A model generated the notes under the pieces. It did no database searches, was not told where the DNA came from, and saw only the letters and a list, made by a program, of their open reading frames with translations. Both the position numbers and the translations under genes were made by a program. Positions 53,837-62,631 of a stretch of 64,000 nt of DNA are shown piece after piece. The stretch comes from Lachnospiraceae bacterium. GTDB lineage: Bacteria; Bacillota; Clostridia; Lachnospirales; Lachnospiraceae. Location of the stretch: the NCBI GenBank assembly GCA_021202635.1, contig JAJQCQ010000046.1:1-64000 (forward strand), given 5' to 3'. Within the stretch, counting starts at the first letter, position 1. The number at the start of each line of letters is the position of its first letter.

Positions 53837-54472
53837 TTATCTTACCCTTTTCACCGGCTGCCGTATCACCGTTTTACAGCGCTCTGGTGGCACCCTTCTC
53901 GGATCAGACAGATAAATCTCATGATGAAACCGTTCCCCGGAATAATCATTTTCCAGACCATTCTCCGCCAGATACCGGTTCATCTTTTCAATCGTACCCG
54001 GTTCTTCGTCATAAGACCCGATATGCATACACTGAACGCAAAGGCCTTCTGAATACCGGAAAAATTCCACTTTTGAAAAATCCTCTTTCTTCTTCTCTGA
54101 AGCTTCCCGAACCGCCCATTGAAATACCTCTTCCGTCACAAACTCCGGCAGACGAATCATGGAAATCCACTCAAACGTGTCCTTTCTGGAATAATCGATC
54201 CCGTCATTTTCCTGCTGCCACCACACCCCCTCAAGAGGCGGCACCACATAAGCAAAATACCCGTCAATGCTGCGGCTGCCCTTATAGCTCATCTTGATGG
54301 TATAGGAAATGCCATACAGCAAGCCAATGGTGGCTTTGTATTCTCCACCTTCTGCATTCGGATCTCCCGTTCCTCTGACAGCCACATAATTCATTTCAGG
54401 CACCTCTACGATACCCGGTGTTTTCGGCGGAAGATAAAATTCCTTATACTCTTTCTTGTAATCAAATACCAT
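53837..54472 (-). CDS. GyrI-like small-molecule-binding protein
   Basis: 211 aa. DYKKEYKEFYLPPKTPGIVE, VPEMNYVAVRGTGDPN and the C-terminal KMNRYLAENGLENDYSGERF, HHEIYLSDPRRVPPE fit the stand-alone GyrI-like (PF06445) family, here in the long variant common in Firmicutes. It binds hydrophobic or cationic compounds, and some act as hydrolases. It follows the WYL/YafY-type regulator relic on the same strand, so it was probably co-transcribed with it. Confidence 0.85.
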   Translation of the reverse strand: MVFDYKKEYKEFYLPPKTPGIVEVPEMNYVAVRGTGDPNAEGGEYKATIGLLYGISYTIKMSYKGSRSIDGYFAYVVPPLEGVWWQQENDGIDYSRKDTFEWISMIRLPEFVTEEVFQWAVREASEKKKEDFSKVEFFRYSEGLCVQCMHIGSYDEEPGTIEKMNRYLAENGLENDYSGERFHHEIYLSDPRRVPPERCKTVIRQPVKRVR

Positions 54473-54556
54473 GATCCTTTACCTCCAAATTGTGAATATC
54501 GTTTCGTTCACCTGATAATAAATGGAGTATAGCAAAACCAACACGACAACAGTCTG

Positions 54557-55305
54557 TCATGTTCCTGCATTTAAATTGTCTGATTCCCCATATTTTTGCA
54601 TGATTATCTTCAGCGCCTCCACCAGTTCTGCCCGTAAATCTTCCGGTTCCAACAGCTCCGCCCGGTCACGGAAGGTTAGAAGCCAGGTCAGGATATCTTC
54701 CTTATTCGTGTAGTCAGCAGTAAAAAGCAGCTTTCCATCCGGTCGTGTCTGAAAGCCTCCGGTACCGAATTCCTCTACAAGCCTCCATTTGCACTCCGGC
54801 TCAAACAGCGCTTTCACCCGAACACCTCCCGCTCGCCCTCCCCTGTCGGAGAATAATAATAAAAACGCAGTCTGGTTTTACTTTCGATCGCCTCCCGGAT
54901 CATTTCAATTTTGGGTGAAAGGGAATCCTTATACCATGATGAAAGATCAATCAGGACCGACTGGCTTCCCACCATGAAATCAGAAGACCCCACTGACAGC
55001 TTTTCCATCAGCTGCCCATATCGGTTGGTGCCGTTCACACTGTCCAGGCTCCGCAGCCCCGCAAGAATGTCCTGCATTTCCGTATTCGTCAGCAGAGTCC
55101 TCTCCATACGATAATTATCCATAATGGAAATACCGCCGTTTGCTCCCTGCTTTGTCACAATAGGAATACCTGCTCTGCACAAATCCTCCACATCACGGTT
55201 GATCGTCCGTCTGGAAACCTCAAACCGTTCCGCCAGTTCCAGTGCCGTCACCGTATCCTTCTGCAGCAATATCGATAAAATGCCAATCAGTCTGTCTATC
55301 TTCAT
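54557..55305 (-). pseudogene. YafY/WYL-type transcriptional regulator with central deletion
   Basis: The N-terminal frame (163 codons) has an HTH_11 domain KIDRLIGILSILLQKDTVTA, ERFEVSRRTINRDVEDLCRA and the start of the WYL domain (SKTRLRFYYYSPTGEGEREV). The C-terminal frame (86 codons, from 54817) continues MKALFEPECKWRLVEEFGTG and FTADYTNKEDILTWLLTFRD. The WYL core itself (about 60 residues) is missing, and the two frames meet at 54814-54817. The regulator is dead, while its probable partner, the GyrI-like gene, is intact. Confidence 0.82.
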
Positions 55306-55539
55306 TCAAATAATCCCTTTTTTCAATCCATCCCTTCCAGCAGTTAAAAACACGCCACTTGCGTGTCATGTTTCTATTCTAGCAAATGATACGCTGTCCT
55401 TCAACCCAAAACTGCACCCATCCCAAAACTGCACCCATCCTCGGAAATATTGAGTGTGATTCACGAAAATATACTGTACTCCTTATGTAAGGGACAACAG
55501 CACCTGCTGACGTTAATAATACTCTCATATCTTCTCCTT

Positions 55540-56157
55540 CTACTCTGACCAATTCATTTCCCCATCATTAATTCCCATTTTCCGACATTCGCTGCACACA
55601 TAATCTTTTTCTGTCTGATTACCAATCTGATATTTCAATATTTTATCTTTAAAAACAATGTATTTTTTATTCCCAGACTTAAAATCAACAAACCAATTCC
55701 CGCCATTATCGGGGGCTGTTCTCATTACTTTAGATACTTGCTCCGGAAAATTCTTTTTATCACTGGTAAAAAACAATACCGTCCAATATTTCGGTTTTTC
55801 ACCGGTATTCCATAATTCAATTTTATGTACATTCAGCAAATCAATAATGGCATCATCTGTTACACTTTCTTTAATCAATACTCCCTCATACACTTCCTGT
55901 TTTTTCCCTTGAATTGCATTATTTCCACAACTATGCACTTCCTTAACTTCGCTTAAAGTTAAATCATCCTTTAACAAGATATCCATGGAAACACGAAATA
56001 GTTCTCCCAACATTAACAGCTTTTCCGTTTCTGGCAATGCAATATCTGCCTCCCATTTGGATACAGACTGTCTGCTGACATTGCATTTTGATGCAAACTC
56101 TTCTTGTGTCATTCCATTCGCTTTCCGTAATTCTATTATTTTTTCAGATAACTTCAT
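55540..56157 (-). CDS. XRE-family regulator with a unique C-terminal domain
   Basis: 205 aa. Residues 1-65 are an XRE HTH (KIIELRKANGMTQEEFASKC, SRQSVSKWEADIALPETEKL). Residues about 85-205 (AIQGKKQEVYEGVLIKESVT; KYWTVLFFTSDKKNFPEQVS; CSECRKMGIN) are not recognised; the Cys-x-x-Cys near the end might bind metal. The ATG at 56157 has GGAGG upstream. Monocistronic. 55306-55539 holds only degenerate direct repeats (AAAACTGCACCCATCC twice). Confidence 0.83.
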   Translation of the reverse strand: MKLSEKIIELRKANGMTQEEFASKCNVSRQSVSKWEADIALPETEKLLMLGELFRVSMDILLKDDLTLSEVKEVHSCGNNAIQGKKQEVYEGVLIKESVTDDAIIDLLNVHKIELWNTGEKPKYWTVLFFTSDKKNFPEQVSKVMRTAPDNGGNWFVDFKSGNKKYIVFKDKILKYQIGNQTEKDYVCSECRKMGINDGEMNWSE

Positions 56158-56339
56158 GAGAAAAATCCTCCTCCAATTATTATAGGTTTCATTGTACAAA
56201 ATCTTTTGCTTTTTTACTACCAATTTCAAAGTTCTTTTTCGCAACCCATAGTTACTTATCATCTTCCTTGCGGCTATTCTATTTCTCCTCGATTCGAATG
56301 TCAACAGCTGCCAGTCATTCCCACGCTCTTATCCAATCA

Positions 56340-56417
56340 GATAGGGGAACGTCCTTCCCCCCTATCCGCCTGCGCGAGCCGGGTGCGGCTTTAGCCGTAA
56401 AACTCCTTGCCCGGCTC
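56340..56417 (+). repeat. Hairpin element E6
   Basis: GATAGGGG/CCCCTATC (56340-56366) is followed by GAGCCGGG (56376-56383), inner hairpin CGGCT-TT-AGCCG, and CCCGGCTC (56410-56417). The outer stem with a short inner hairpin is the same plan as E1-E4. Confidence 0.7.
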
Positions 56418-56428
56418 TGTGCATAAAA

Positions 56429-56470
56429 AAGTCTGCCAGCCATCTCAAACGAGACAACCGGCAGACTTTT
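56429..56470. terminator. T-type hairpin repeat, copy T3
   Basis: AGTCTGCC pairs with GGCAGACT (8 bp) around AGCCATCTCAAACGAGACAA; T-run follows. Compared with T1 the stem has changed on both sides (GCCTGTC/GACAGGC to GTCTGCC/GGCAGAC) while the loop is kept. It ends the AraC-APH gene. Confidence 0.8.
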
Positions 56471-56498
56471 CTTCTTAACATTTTTTTCAGTTATTCTC

Positions 56499-57800
56499 TT
56501 ATTCTTGAATCGTTAGCTTATCAAAATTTCGGCAAATCCACTGTGTCATTTTCCAATTTGCATCATATAAATTCTCATACTTTTCACGTCTCTCATAAAA
56601 CCATGCAGTACAAATGAACTGATTACACAAAATTACAAACGGAATAGCCTTCTTTTCTTCTTTGCTGAGACCTGTCACACGGTCGTAACCATTGATAATA
56701 TTTTTGTAAATAGCAATCCATCTGAGAAGTTTTTCCTCGTTGTTCTCCACATAGTCCTCACTCAATACCGCGGTTGCCGCGTAGCACGGATCATAAATCC
56801 GGACATTTTTTTCTGATAAATCAAAATCTATAAATCCCCACTTATCACCAGATACAATGATATTACTGGGATTTGAGTCGCGGTGAATAATTTGCCTTGG
56901 CAGACCTGGATAAATTGCACCAAACTCTTCGACAATCGCTATACACAAGTCTTCCGGAATATCCATGATTTCTTTTACTCTAGGCAATGCCCAGTTTATT
57001 ACGTCATCATAAATATTGACATCATTTACGACCACATTCACCTTTTTAAGAGCCAGATTAAGCCGTCCAACGATTTCGCCGACAAATCTTGCTTTTGCTT
57101 TATAATCTCCATCGTACAGATTCGCTGCTTTCAAACGTTCGCCAATCAGTCTTTGAGTCAGAACATAATAGAGCTGCCCATCCTCTATAATCTCCTGCCC
57201 GTTCGCTGCGCCGACCGGAGTGGCCACGGAAAAGCCAAGTTGCTCCAATGCTCTGGATATATCTATCTGCACCTTTGCTTCTCCCAGATTTACGTAAAAC
57301 TTGACGACATGATCATCGCCCACATAATATGCACAATCATTCTTCTCTCCATTTTCATAAATAATGTCCGTTATTGTCTCATTCTCCATGTTCCAGTTTT
57401 TTAAAATTTCTCTCAGTTTTTTATGTGTTATCATGATATGGTCCTCTCCTTCAAGACAAATTCTATAAGGCCTGATACATCTGAAGCGTTCCAAAAATTG
57501 TCTGGGCGTATAACCAAATTCCCGTTTAAATGCCTTATAAAATCCGGCATATGTATCAAATCCGTAAGACATCACGGTATCCATCATTGTATTGCCGCAG
57601 CCAATCTCATAGATTGCATGTAACAGCCTCCTGCGTAAAATATATTGCATAACCGGCATTCCCACAGCAGTTTGAAATAAACGGTAATAATGGAACAGGG
57701 AATAATTCGCCCTTTCAGCAAGCTCCTGCGCCGATATTTCCGCCCTGAGGTTTTCTTCAATATAATCAATACTGCTTTGGATCATATCAAGATCTCTCAT
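56499..57800 (-). CDS. AraC DNA-binding domain fused to an aminoglycoside phosphotransferase
   Basis: 433 aa. Residues 1-110 are a complete AraC HTH pair (EISAQELAERANYSLFHYYR; GCGNTMMDTVMSYGFDTYAG, FYKAFKREFGYTPRQFLERF). Residues about 140-433 are an APH/choline-kinase fold with YYVGDDHVVKFYVN, the Brenner motif PRQIIHRDSNPSNIIVSGDK (catalytic Asp, Asn) and GFIDFDLSEKNVRIYD (Mg-binding Asp). One intact frame joins them. The kinase may modify an antibiotic or sugar and the HTH may regulate a resistance gene in response; this is inference. Ended by terminator T3. Confidence 0.9.
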   Translation of the reverse strand: MRDLDMIQSSIDYIEENLRAEISAQELAERANYSLFHYYRLFQTAVGMPVMQYILRRRLLHAIYEIGCGNTMMDTVMSYGFDTYAGFYKAFKREFGYTPRQFLERFRCIRPYRICLEGEDHIMITHKKLREILKNWNMENETITDIIYENGEKNDCAYYVGDDHVVKFYVNLGEAKVQIDISRALEQLGFSVATPVGAANGQEIIEDGQLYYVLTQRLIGERLKAANLYDGDYKAKARFVGEIVGRLNLALKKVNVVVNDVNIYDDVINWALPRVKEIMDIPEDLCIAIVEEFGAIYPGLPRQIIHRDSNPSNIIVSGDKWGFIDFDLSEKNVRIYDPCYAATAVLSEDYVENNEEKLLRWIAIYKNIINGYDRVTGLSKEEKKAIPFVILCNQFICTAWFYERREKYENLYDANWKMTQWICRNFDKLTIQE

Positions 57801-57994
57801 TTCGCTGTCTCCTGCCTTTCTATACTTAGCTAAGTGTTTCCTGTGATCACATGCTTATCATACCATGAACAGCCGGAAATTACATTTCCTGCCTTGCGAT
57901 TTTAGCCTTTCCTTAAAAATCCTGCTGCAACTATAATTATACTGCCTCAGACTGATGAGTTTTGTCCGCAGATTTTTTGAGCATGCTGCAAAAT

Positions 57995-58035
57995 AAGGCC
58001 TGCCAACAATCCCAAAGCGAGACAGCCGACAGGCC
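57995..58035. terminator. T-type hairpin repeat, copy T4
   Basis: GGCCTG pairs with CAGGCC around CAACAATCCCAAAGCGAGAC. It ends the lysin transcript (minus strand). Confidence 0.72.
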
Positions 58036-58080
58036 AATTTCCATCCTTATATCAGGACTGCATTCCACAGCCCCACACTC

Positions 58081-59070
58081 TTATACTCTCACCACATGCT
58101 CCAGACTGATCCATCCATTGCGTCCGCTCTGGTACGCTTTCAGCAGCCCCCAACCAGCAGCAGATCCCGTCCCTTCGGAAGTCTCCACAAGCGTAAACAC
58201 GCCCTTCCCGGTATACTTCCCGGTCTTCGCAAATTCAGTCCCAGGACCCACCCGGATATTCAGGTTGCTGATGTTCACCTTCACCTGGAAGCTTTCTGTC
58301 TCTGCACTTTCGGAAGCATCCTCCGCCGTCAGTGCGCCGACATACACCACATTCCCGTCCGCGTCAAATACGGAATACCCCTCATACTTATCCGCGCACT
58401 TTTTCGCATTCGCCAGAATCTTATAAGCGCCCTTCTGGCTTTTGCTGTCCGCCCAGGTCTTCCGCACCCGGTACAGCATCGTCCCGGATGCTGCAGTGTC
58501 CGCTGTCCCGGACGCAAGCGCCGCCTGAAACGCCTTCCACTGGCTCTCATCCCCGGAATCCGCATTCCATCCGATGATCCCCGGACACAGCTTCCCGGTC
58601 ACATCGTAATGACGGATCACGTGGTCCGCGTCAATGGAATACTTCTCCATCAGATACCGCGTCAGCTCCACCGCCTTCGCCACAACCGCATCCGTAAAGC
58701 TCCACGTCTTATCATTCGCGGACGGAACCTTCCCCGTACTGTTCGTCGAACAGATCTCAATCCCGATGGAATTGGCATTCTTCGCCACGCCATGCAGGGA
58801 TCCGCCCTTCATGGAAAGCTTACTCCCGCCGCAGTGCCAGCAGTACCGGTTTTCCAGATCCGGATTGTACTGCACGATGGTTTCATCATCCACAATAAAA
58901 TCCGCAGACGCCTGGTTCGTCGTGCTTGCAAAATACTCCGCCGTGTTCGCCGCTTTACCCTTCGCAGAGGAAACACCCGCCGTATAATGGATTACGATAT
59001 ATTTTACCGCCCTCCCAGCGGATGCTGTCGTATTATGTGTGCTTGTCTTTTTTGTAATCTTCACAGCCAT
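58081..59070 (-). CDS. Phage lysin: N-acetylmuramoyl-L-alanine amidase with SH3-like domain
   Basis: 329 aa. The Amidase_2 domain has KYIVIHYTAG (first zinc His), SADFIVDDETIVQYNPDLEN, IGIEICSTN and VIRHYDVTGKLCPG. A linker and a C-terminal SH3_3-like domain follow (VNISNLNIRVGPGTEFAKTG; GWGLLKAYQSGRNGWISL), which binds the cell wall. It cleaves the amide between MurNAc and L-Ala. AAGGAG lies before the ATG at 59070. It follows the holin gene. A deletion derivative lies at 40219. Confidence 0.92.
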   Translation of the reverse strand: MAVKITKKTSTHNTTASAGRAVKYIVIHYTAGVSSAKGKAANTAEYFASTTNQASADFIVDDETIVQYNPDLENRYCWHCGGSKLSMKGGSLHGVAKNANSIGIEICSTNSTGKVPSANDKTWSFTDAVVAKAVELTRYLMEKYSIDADHVIRHYDVTGKLCPGIIGWNADSGDESQWKAFQAALASGTADTAASGTMLYRVRKTWADSKSQKGAYKILANAKKCADKYEGYSVFDADGNVVYVGALTAEDASESAETESFQVKVNISNLNIRVGPGTEFAKTGKYTGKGVFTLVETSEGTGSAAGWGLLKAYQSGRNGWISLEHVVRV

Positions 59071-59102
59071 CTTAACCTTCTCCTTCCACATCTTAAAAGT
59101 AA

Positions 59103-59366
59103 TCATGATACCACGGATTGCTCCGTGCTTCGCACTCCCGCAATCCTGATATCATCATATGCATCCGCATACTCTGTGTCCCCGCAGATCACATCCAGGC
59201 TGGCAAGGCTTGTCAGGACTGACACCAGCCCGGCCACCGCTGCAATGCTCAATGCCCGCAGCCAGTCCACCTCGCTCACCGCGGCTCCCACGCCGATCGC
59301 CACCAGTGACTGCGCCACCGTCTTGACCGCCCGGATCCCCGCATTCTTCCACCACTTCTTACTCAT
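59103..59366 (-). CDS. Phage holin (phi-LC3-like)
   Basis: 87 aa. It begins MSKKWWKNAGIRAVKTVAQS, LVAIGVGAAVSEVDWLRALS and continues IAAVAGLVSVLTSLASLDVI, giving two membrane helices separated by a short turn, then a polar tail. It is the pore-former that releases the lysin. The stop-start ATGA overlap with the upstream ORF (59363) shows coupling. Confidence 0.85.
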   Translation of the reverse strand: MSKKWWKNAGIRAVKTVAQSLVAIGVGAAVSEVDWLRALSIAAVAGLVSVLTSLASLDVICGDTEYADAYDDIRIAGVRSTEQSVVS

Positions 59367-59974
59367 TCCGCATCTTCCTTCTCATTGATGGCCGCAAGCG
59401 CAACCTCCTCCAGAAACTTTGTGTACTTGTCCCTTGCGGACTCTGCGGATTTTAACCCGCTGTCCACCTCGCCGTTCGTGTGGCCATGCTTCAATGCAAG
59501 CGCCACACCCACCGTCAGCTCATTGTTCGCCGCAATCATTTCCAGCTGCAGCCGTGCCTCCTCCGCCCGCATCTTCGCGTGCGCCTCGCTCCTTTTCTGT
59601 GCCTTCAGGAGCCGGTTCCCCTGCTCCGCACAGACAGCGTAGATAATCGAAGCCACAGACGTGATCAGAGCGCAGATAATGTTCACCATATTCGTGCACA
59701 GCCGCGCCCGCGTCTCATCCAGCCCGAACTGCAGCAGCGGGTTCACGCCCAGGTTCATCGTCAGCCCGTCATCCGGATCCACACTGTAATACTCTGCCGT
59801 CTCCGTCCGCATATTCGTGGAACTCACCGCCGTGTATCTGGTAATAAAATCCGAAAAGGAACTGGAAAACCGGTGCTTCTGCGCGATATCCAGAACCGGC
59901 TCGCTGCCGTATTTCCGCAGCTCCAGCTTCCCTTCCCGGTTGATAATGAAAAAACCTCCCAGAACCTGCCCCAC
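59363..59974 (-). pseudogene. Fusion of tail-tip C-terminus with a small coiled-coil phage protein
   Basis: The first about 95 codons (GGFFIINREGKLELRKYGSE, SSFSDFITRYTAVSSTNMRT) belong to the tail-tip gene of 60688. From MVNIICALITSVASIIYAVC on, the frame is a membrane-anchored protein with a coiled-coil (RLLKAQKRSEAHAKMRAEEA). In intact phages these are separate genes, with the last one before the holin. The join at about 59690 is in frame. The upstream break is element E5. Confidence 0.7.
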
Positions 59975-59981
59975 ATAATAT

Positions 59982-60119
59982 GCCCCATCGGAAGGAGAGG
60001 ACGCTTGCGTACTCTCACCCGATGGGGCAACGACAGAATCATTAAGCTGCGAAGCAGCGGCAGATGTGCGTTAGCACAGCTGGATTCTGAAGTGCCATGC
60101 GAAGCGGGTTCCTTCGCAT
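59982..60119. repeat. Hairpin element E5 inserted in the tail-tip gene
   Basis: Three structures in a row. (a) GCCCCATCGG/CCGATGGGGC (59982-60028) with inner GAGAG/CTCTC and ACGC-TT-GCGT. (b) CAGAATC/GATTCTG (60034-60089) enclosing GCTGC-GAA-GCAGC and TGTGC-GTTA-GCACA, a three-way junction. (c) ATGCGAAG/CTTCGCAT (60097-60119). Confidence 0.8.
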
Positions 60120-60688
60120 AGCGGCACGTCCCGGTAGTTCGCAATGTCCTCCTCAGAATAAATGGAAAGCGTCTCGGACCCGTTCGCCATCGCCTCAATC
60201 TCATCCTGCGTCTGCGCCATTTCCACTGAGCAGGCAAGGCAGCACAAATTGATGAAATCATAGGCCGTGCCGGTACTCTGGAACCCGTTGAAGCTTTTCT
60301 CAAACCGCAGCATATAATCATACGCCTTGATTTCAATGCACTTCGCCGTCCGGTTCGCCTCCGACACCTCAAACACGCCCATCGGCACTTCCTCATAGCT
60401 TCCGTCCGCCAGCCGCAGGAAGCAGAAAATCTCCACAACCGCATCCTCCAGCGTATACCTGTCCACCTCGGACAGAAGCGTAATCCCCAGCTCCGAGGAA
60501 TACACCGTCCCCAGTTCAATCTCCGTACTCCCGCAGCACTGGGAAGAAATATACCCGGATCCCTTCAAAATATCGCTGTATCCTAACTCATACACTTTCC
60601 CGGCAGTCGTCGTGATCGTACCGGCCCAGTAATAGCTCCGGGTATTCGCCGCCACCGCCGTAAGGAAAGCATCACTGACCGCATACAT
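60071..60688 (-). pseudogene. Phage tail-tip/minor tail protein, N-terminal half
   Basis: Reads MYAVSDAFLTAVAANTRSYY, WAGTITTTAGKVYELGYSDI, CIEIKAYDYMLRFEKSFNGF, EEDIANYRDVPLCEG, then breaks into element E5 and stops (FRIQLC). The continuation (GQVLGGFFIINREGK) resumes at 59965. Apart from this 110-140 bp insertion the gene would be open, so the element probably killed it. It duplicates 40845-41195. Confidence 0.82.
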
Positions 60689-60759
60689 CCGCCACCGCCT
60701 CCTTCCATGCGTAAAAAAGCACCAGCCGCTGTGACTGATGCTCTGTGAAAAAAACTCTG

Positions 60760-61383
60760 TTAATCTATCGCTGCCATAATGCTGGAAATTATCTCTGCTA
60801 TTTCCTGCGGCTTCTCTTTATTAACCTCGTGTCCTGCGTCCGGGATAATGTATAACTTCGCATTTAAAAACAACCTGCTCATCTGTTCTGAAGCCTTTCT
60901 GTTTGCCTGATCTTTTTCGCCGCATATAATGGTAACAGGACAGGATACTGACTTTAATTTTTCTCTAAAGTTCAGACCATGCATAGAACCCATCAGGCTG
61001 ATCATATCAGACTTTGTTATCCCAGTGCTCTGAAAAGCTTTCTGAGGCATACAGCGAAACATACAGCATTGCAGGTACAAGAGAAATTCCGGTGTCTTAT
61101 ATTGACCTGCTATCAATATCAGGGATGCCACTTTTGGGGAGTGTTTTATTGTGTAATCAAGAGCAAGAACTGCACCAAGAGAATGGCCACAAATGGCGAA
61201 AGGTTCTTTTGCATCCGCATATTCCTCGCTCAAATCATCTAACAGTTTTTGATAAGTAAGATTCCCCTGCTTTCTTTTCAGAAACAATTCCGGACAATCC
61301 GTATCCGTTAATGAAGAATCATTTATAATTCCAACCCACACCTTTGCAGTATGCCCTAATCCGTGTAAGAAAACTGTCTTCAA
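60760..61383 (-). CDS. Alpha/beta hydrolase
   Basis: 207 aa. MKTVFLHGLGHTAKVWVGII carries the oxyanion HG; the nucleophile elbow is FAICGHSLGAVLALDY; the acid is in VTIICGEKDQANRK; the His is in IPDAGHEVNKEKP. It hydrolyses an ester or similar bond; substrate unknown. The start is TTG at 61383 (SD AAGGGA), two bases after the XRE stop, so the two genes form an operon. Confidence 0.87.
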   Translation of the reverse strand: MKTVFLHGLGHTAKVWVGIINDSSLTDTDCPELFLKRKQGNLTYQKLLDDLSEEYADAKEPFAICGHSLGAVLALDYTIKHSPKVASLILIAGQYKTPEFLLYLQCCMFRCMPQKAFQSTGITKSDMISLMGSMHGLNFREKLKSVSCPVTIICGEKDQANRKASEQMSRLFLNAKLYIIPDAGHEVNKEKPQEIAEIISSIMAAID

Positions 61384-61384
61384 C

Positions 61385-62368
61385 TTATTTTCCCTTCATC
61401 GCCGACACAATGGAGCGGATGACTACAAATGCCACGCCCGCCACCGGCCAGATAATCCATGAGATACCCCAGTTCATGAAGGATAAACTTATCCCTAAAT
61501 AAACAGCAGTAACCGTCCCCCAATAAGCTCCATCGAAAACTTCCAGGCGTTTATTTTCCCGCTTCTTCTCCTGCGTATAGTCTCCCTGCTGCAGAAGTCG
61601 GTCATACCCACCTTTACGGATTGCTACCCGCACAATCAGATACACACCCACTGCAACCATTGCCAATAACAGAGCACACAGACATAATAGAATGCCGCCT
61701 GCCGCATCAGCCGCACCGGCAATTGCAATCGGCACACAGGAAATCACACACAAAGCAGCGCCAAAGGCAATTCCCTGATAGAACACTGGTCGAAACTCTT
61801 TTTCTTCTTTTTCTATGATTCCAGCCACTCCATAGGAAAGCCTGAATTCTTCTTTTTCCAGATATTCATATTCTTCCAGACGCAGACCATTTAAGACAAA
61901 CAGAATCACTGCCACAGCTACGATCGCAAGTAATACACCAACTCCTACGCCAGCCGCAATATCTTCTGAGGAAAACAACAGTCCACATTCTGACAAGCCG
62001 ATAAAAGACATCATGGGGAACGGAGAGAGAATACACAGCCCCACACCCAAAGCAATCCGCTTACCGGCTTCTCTGATTACATCCAGATACTCAGTCGCTG
62101 TTTCCACGGATATCTCCCGCACTTCCTCCGGATGGTACACATCCGCGACAACCTCTCCCGGCAGTTCCTCCATCTCATCCTTCAGCAGGTAATCCGTGCT
62201 GATTCCATAAATTCTGGAAATCTCCAGTATTTTGTCAATTCCCGGTATGGAAGCCCCGCTTTCCCATTTGGAAACCGACTGCCTTGATACATTCAGTTTC
62301 TCCGCAAGCTCTTCCTGGCTCAGCCCAGCTCTGGTACGGAGAGTCAAAAGTTTTTCTGATAAAATCAT
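61385..62368 (-). CDS. XRE-family regulator with four-helix membrane domain
   Basis: 327 aa. Residues 1-65 are an XRE HTH (KLLTLRTRAGLSQEELAEKL, SRQSVSKWESGASIPGIDKI). The rest is mainly membrane: GVGVGVLLAIVAVAVILFVL, GIAFGAALCVISCVPIAIAG, LLCLCALLLAMVAVGVYLIV, ISWIIWPVAGVAFVVIRSIV. Membrane-tethered XRE proteins of this type are frequent in Clostridia, with unknown signals. ATG 62368 has AAAGGA. Element E2 lies in its 5' leader, 40 bases upstream. First gene of an operon with the alpha/beta hydrolase. Confidence 0.87.
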   Translation of the reverse strand: MILSEKLLTLRTRAGLSQEELAEKLNVSRQSVSKWESGASIPGIDKILEISRIYGISTDYLLKDEMEELPGEVVADVYHPEEVREISVETATEYLDVIREAGKRIALGVGLCILSPFPMMSFIGLSECGLLFSSEDIAAGVGVGVLLAIVAVAVILFVLNGLRLEEYEYLEKEEFRLSYGVAGIIEKEEKEFRPVFYQGIAFGAALCVISCVPIAIAGAADAAGGILLCLCALLLAMVAVGVYLIVRVAIRKGGYDRLLQQGDYTQEKKRENKRLEVFDGAYWGTVTAVYLGISLSFMNWGISWIIWPVAGVAFVVIRSIVSAMKGK

Positions 62369-62390
62369 AGTGTGTTTTTCCTTTCTTCGC

Positions 62391-62474
62391 CCGGATCTTT
62401 CCGAGCACCGCCCTGCGCGAAGCGCATTGGAATGGGCGGTGCGACCTGCCGCCGAACGCAGTGAGGGGGCGATT
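62391..62474 (+). repeat. Hairpin element E2 (same family as E1)
   Basis: GCACCGCCC (62405-62413) pairs with GGGCGGTGC (62434-62442), enclosing TGCGC-GAA-GCGCA, followed by GCGACCTGCCGC and GAACGCAGTGAGGGGG. It matches E1 (opposite strand) in 85-90 percent of bases, and its stem differences are compensatory. Confidence 0.82.
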
Positions 62475-62631
62475 CCTCTAATGTTGAGGAGATTATAGCG
62501 AAACACACGGTTGCTCTCCACCAACCGGACTTGAAAATTATCGCAACCGGCAGTTGCAATTACCCGTAACCATTATTTTTCAAGCCACATTCTGCATTAT
62601 ACAGGAAACCTCTCTCCAGTTAAAGCAGATT

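Noticed and set aside
58096..59388. 430-aa plus-strand ORF opposite the lysin and holin
   Set aside because: It is an Arg/His/Pro-rich shadow of strongly biased minus-strand genes, with no SD or domain.
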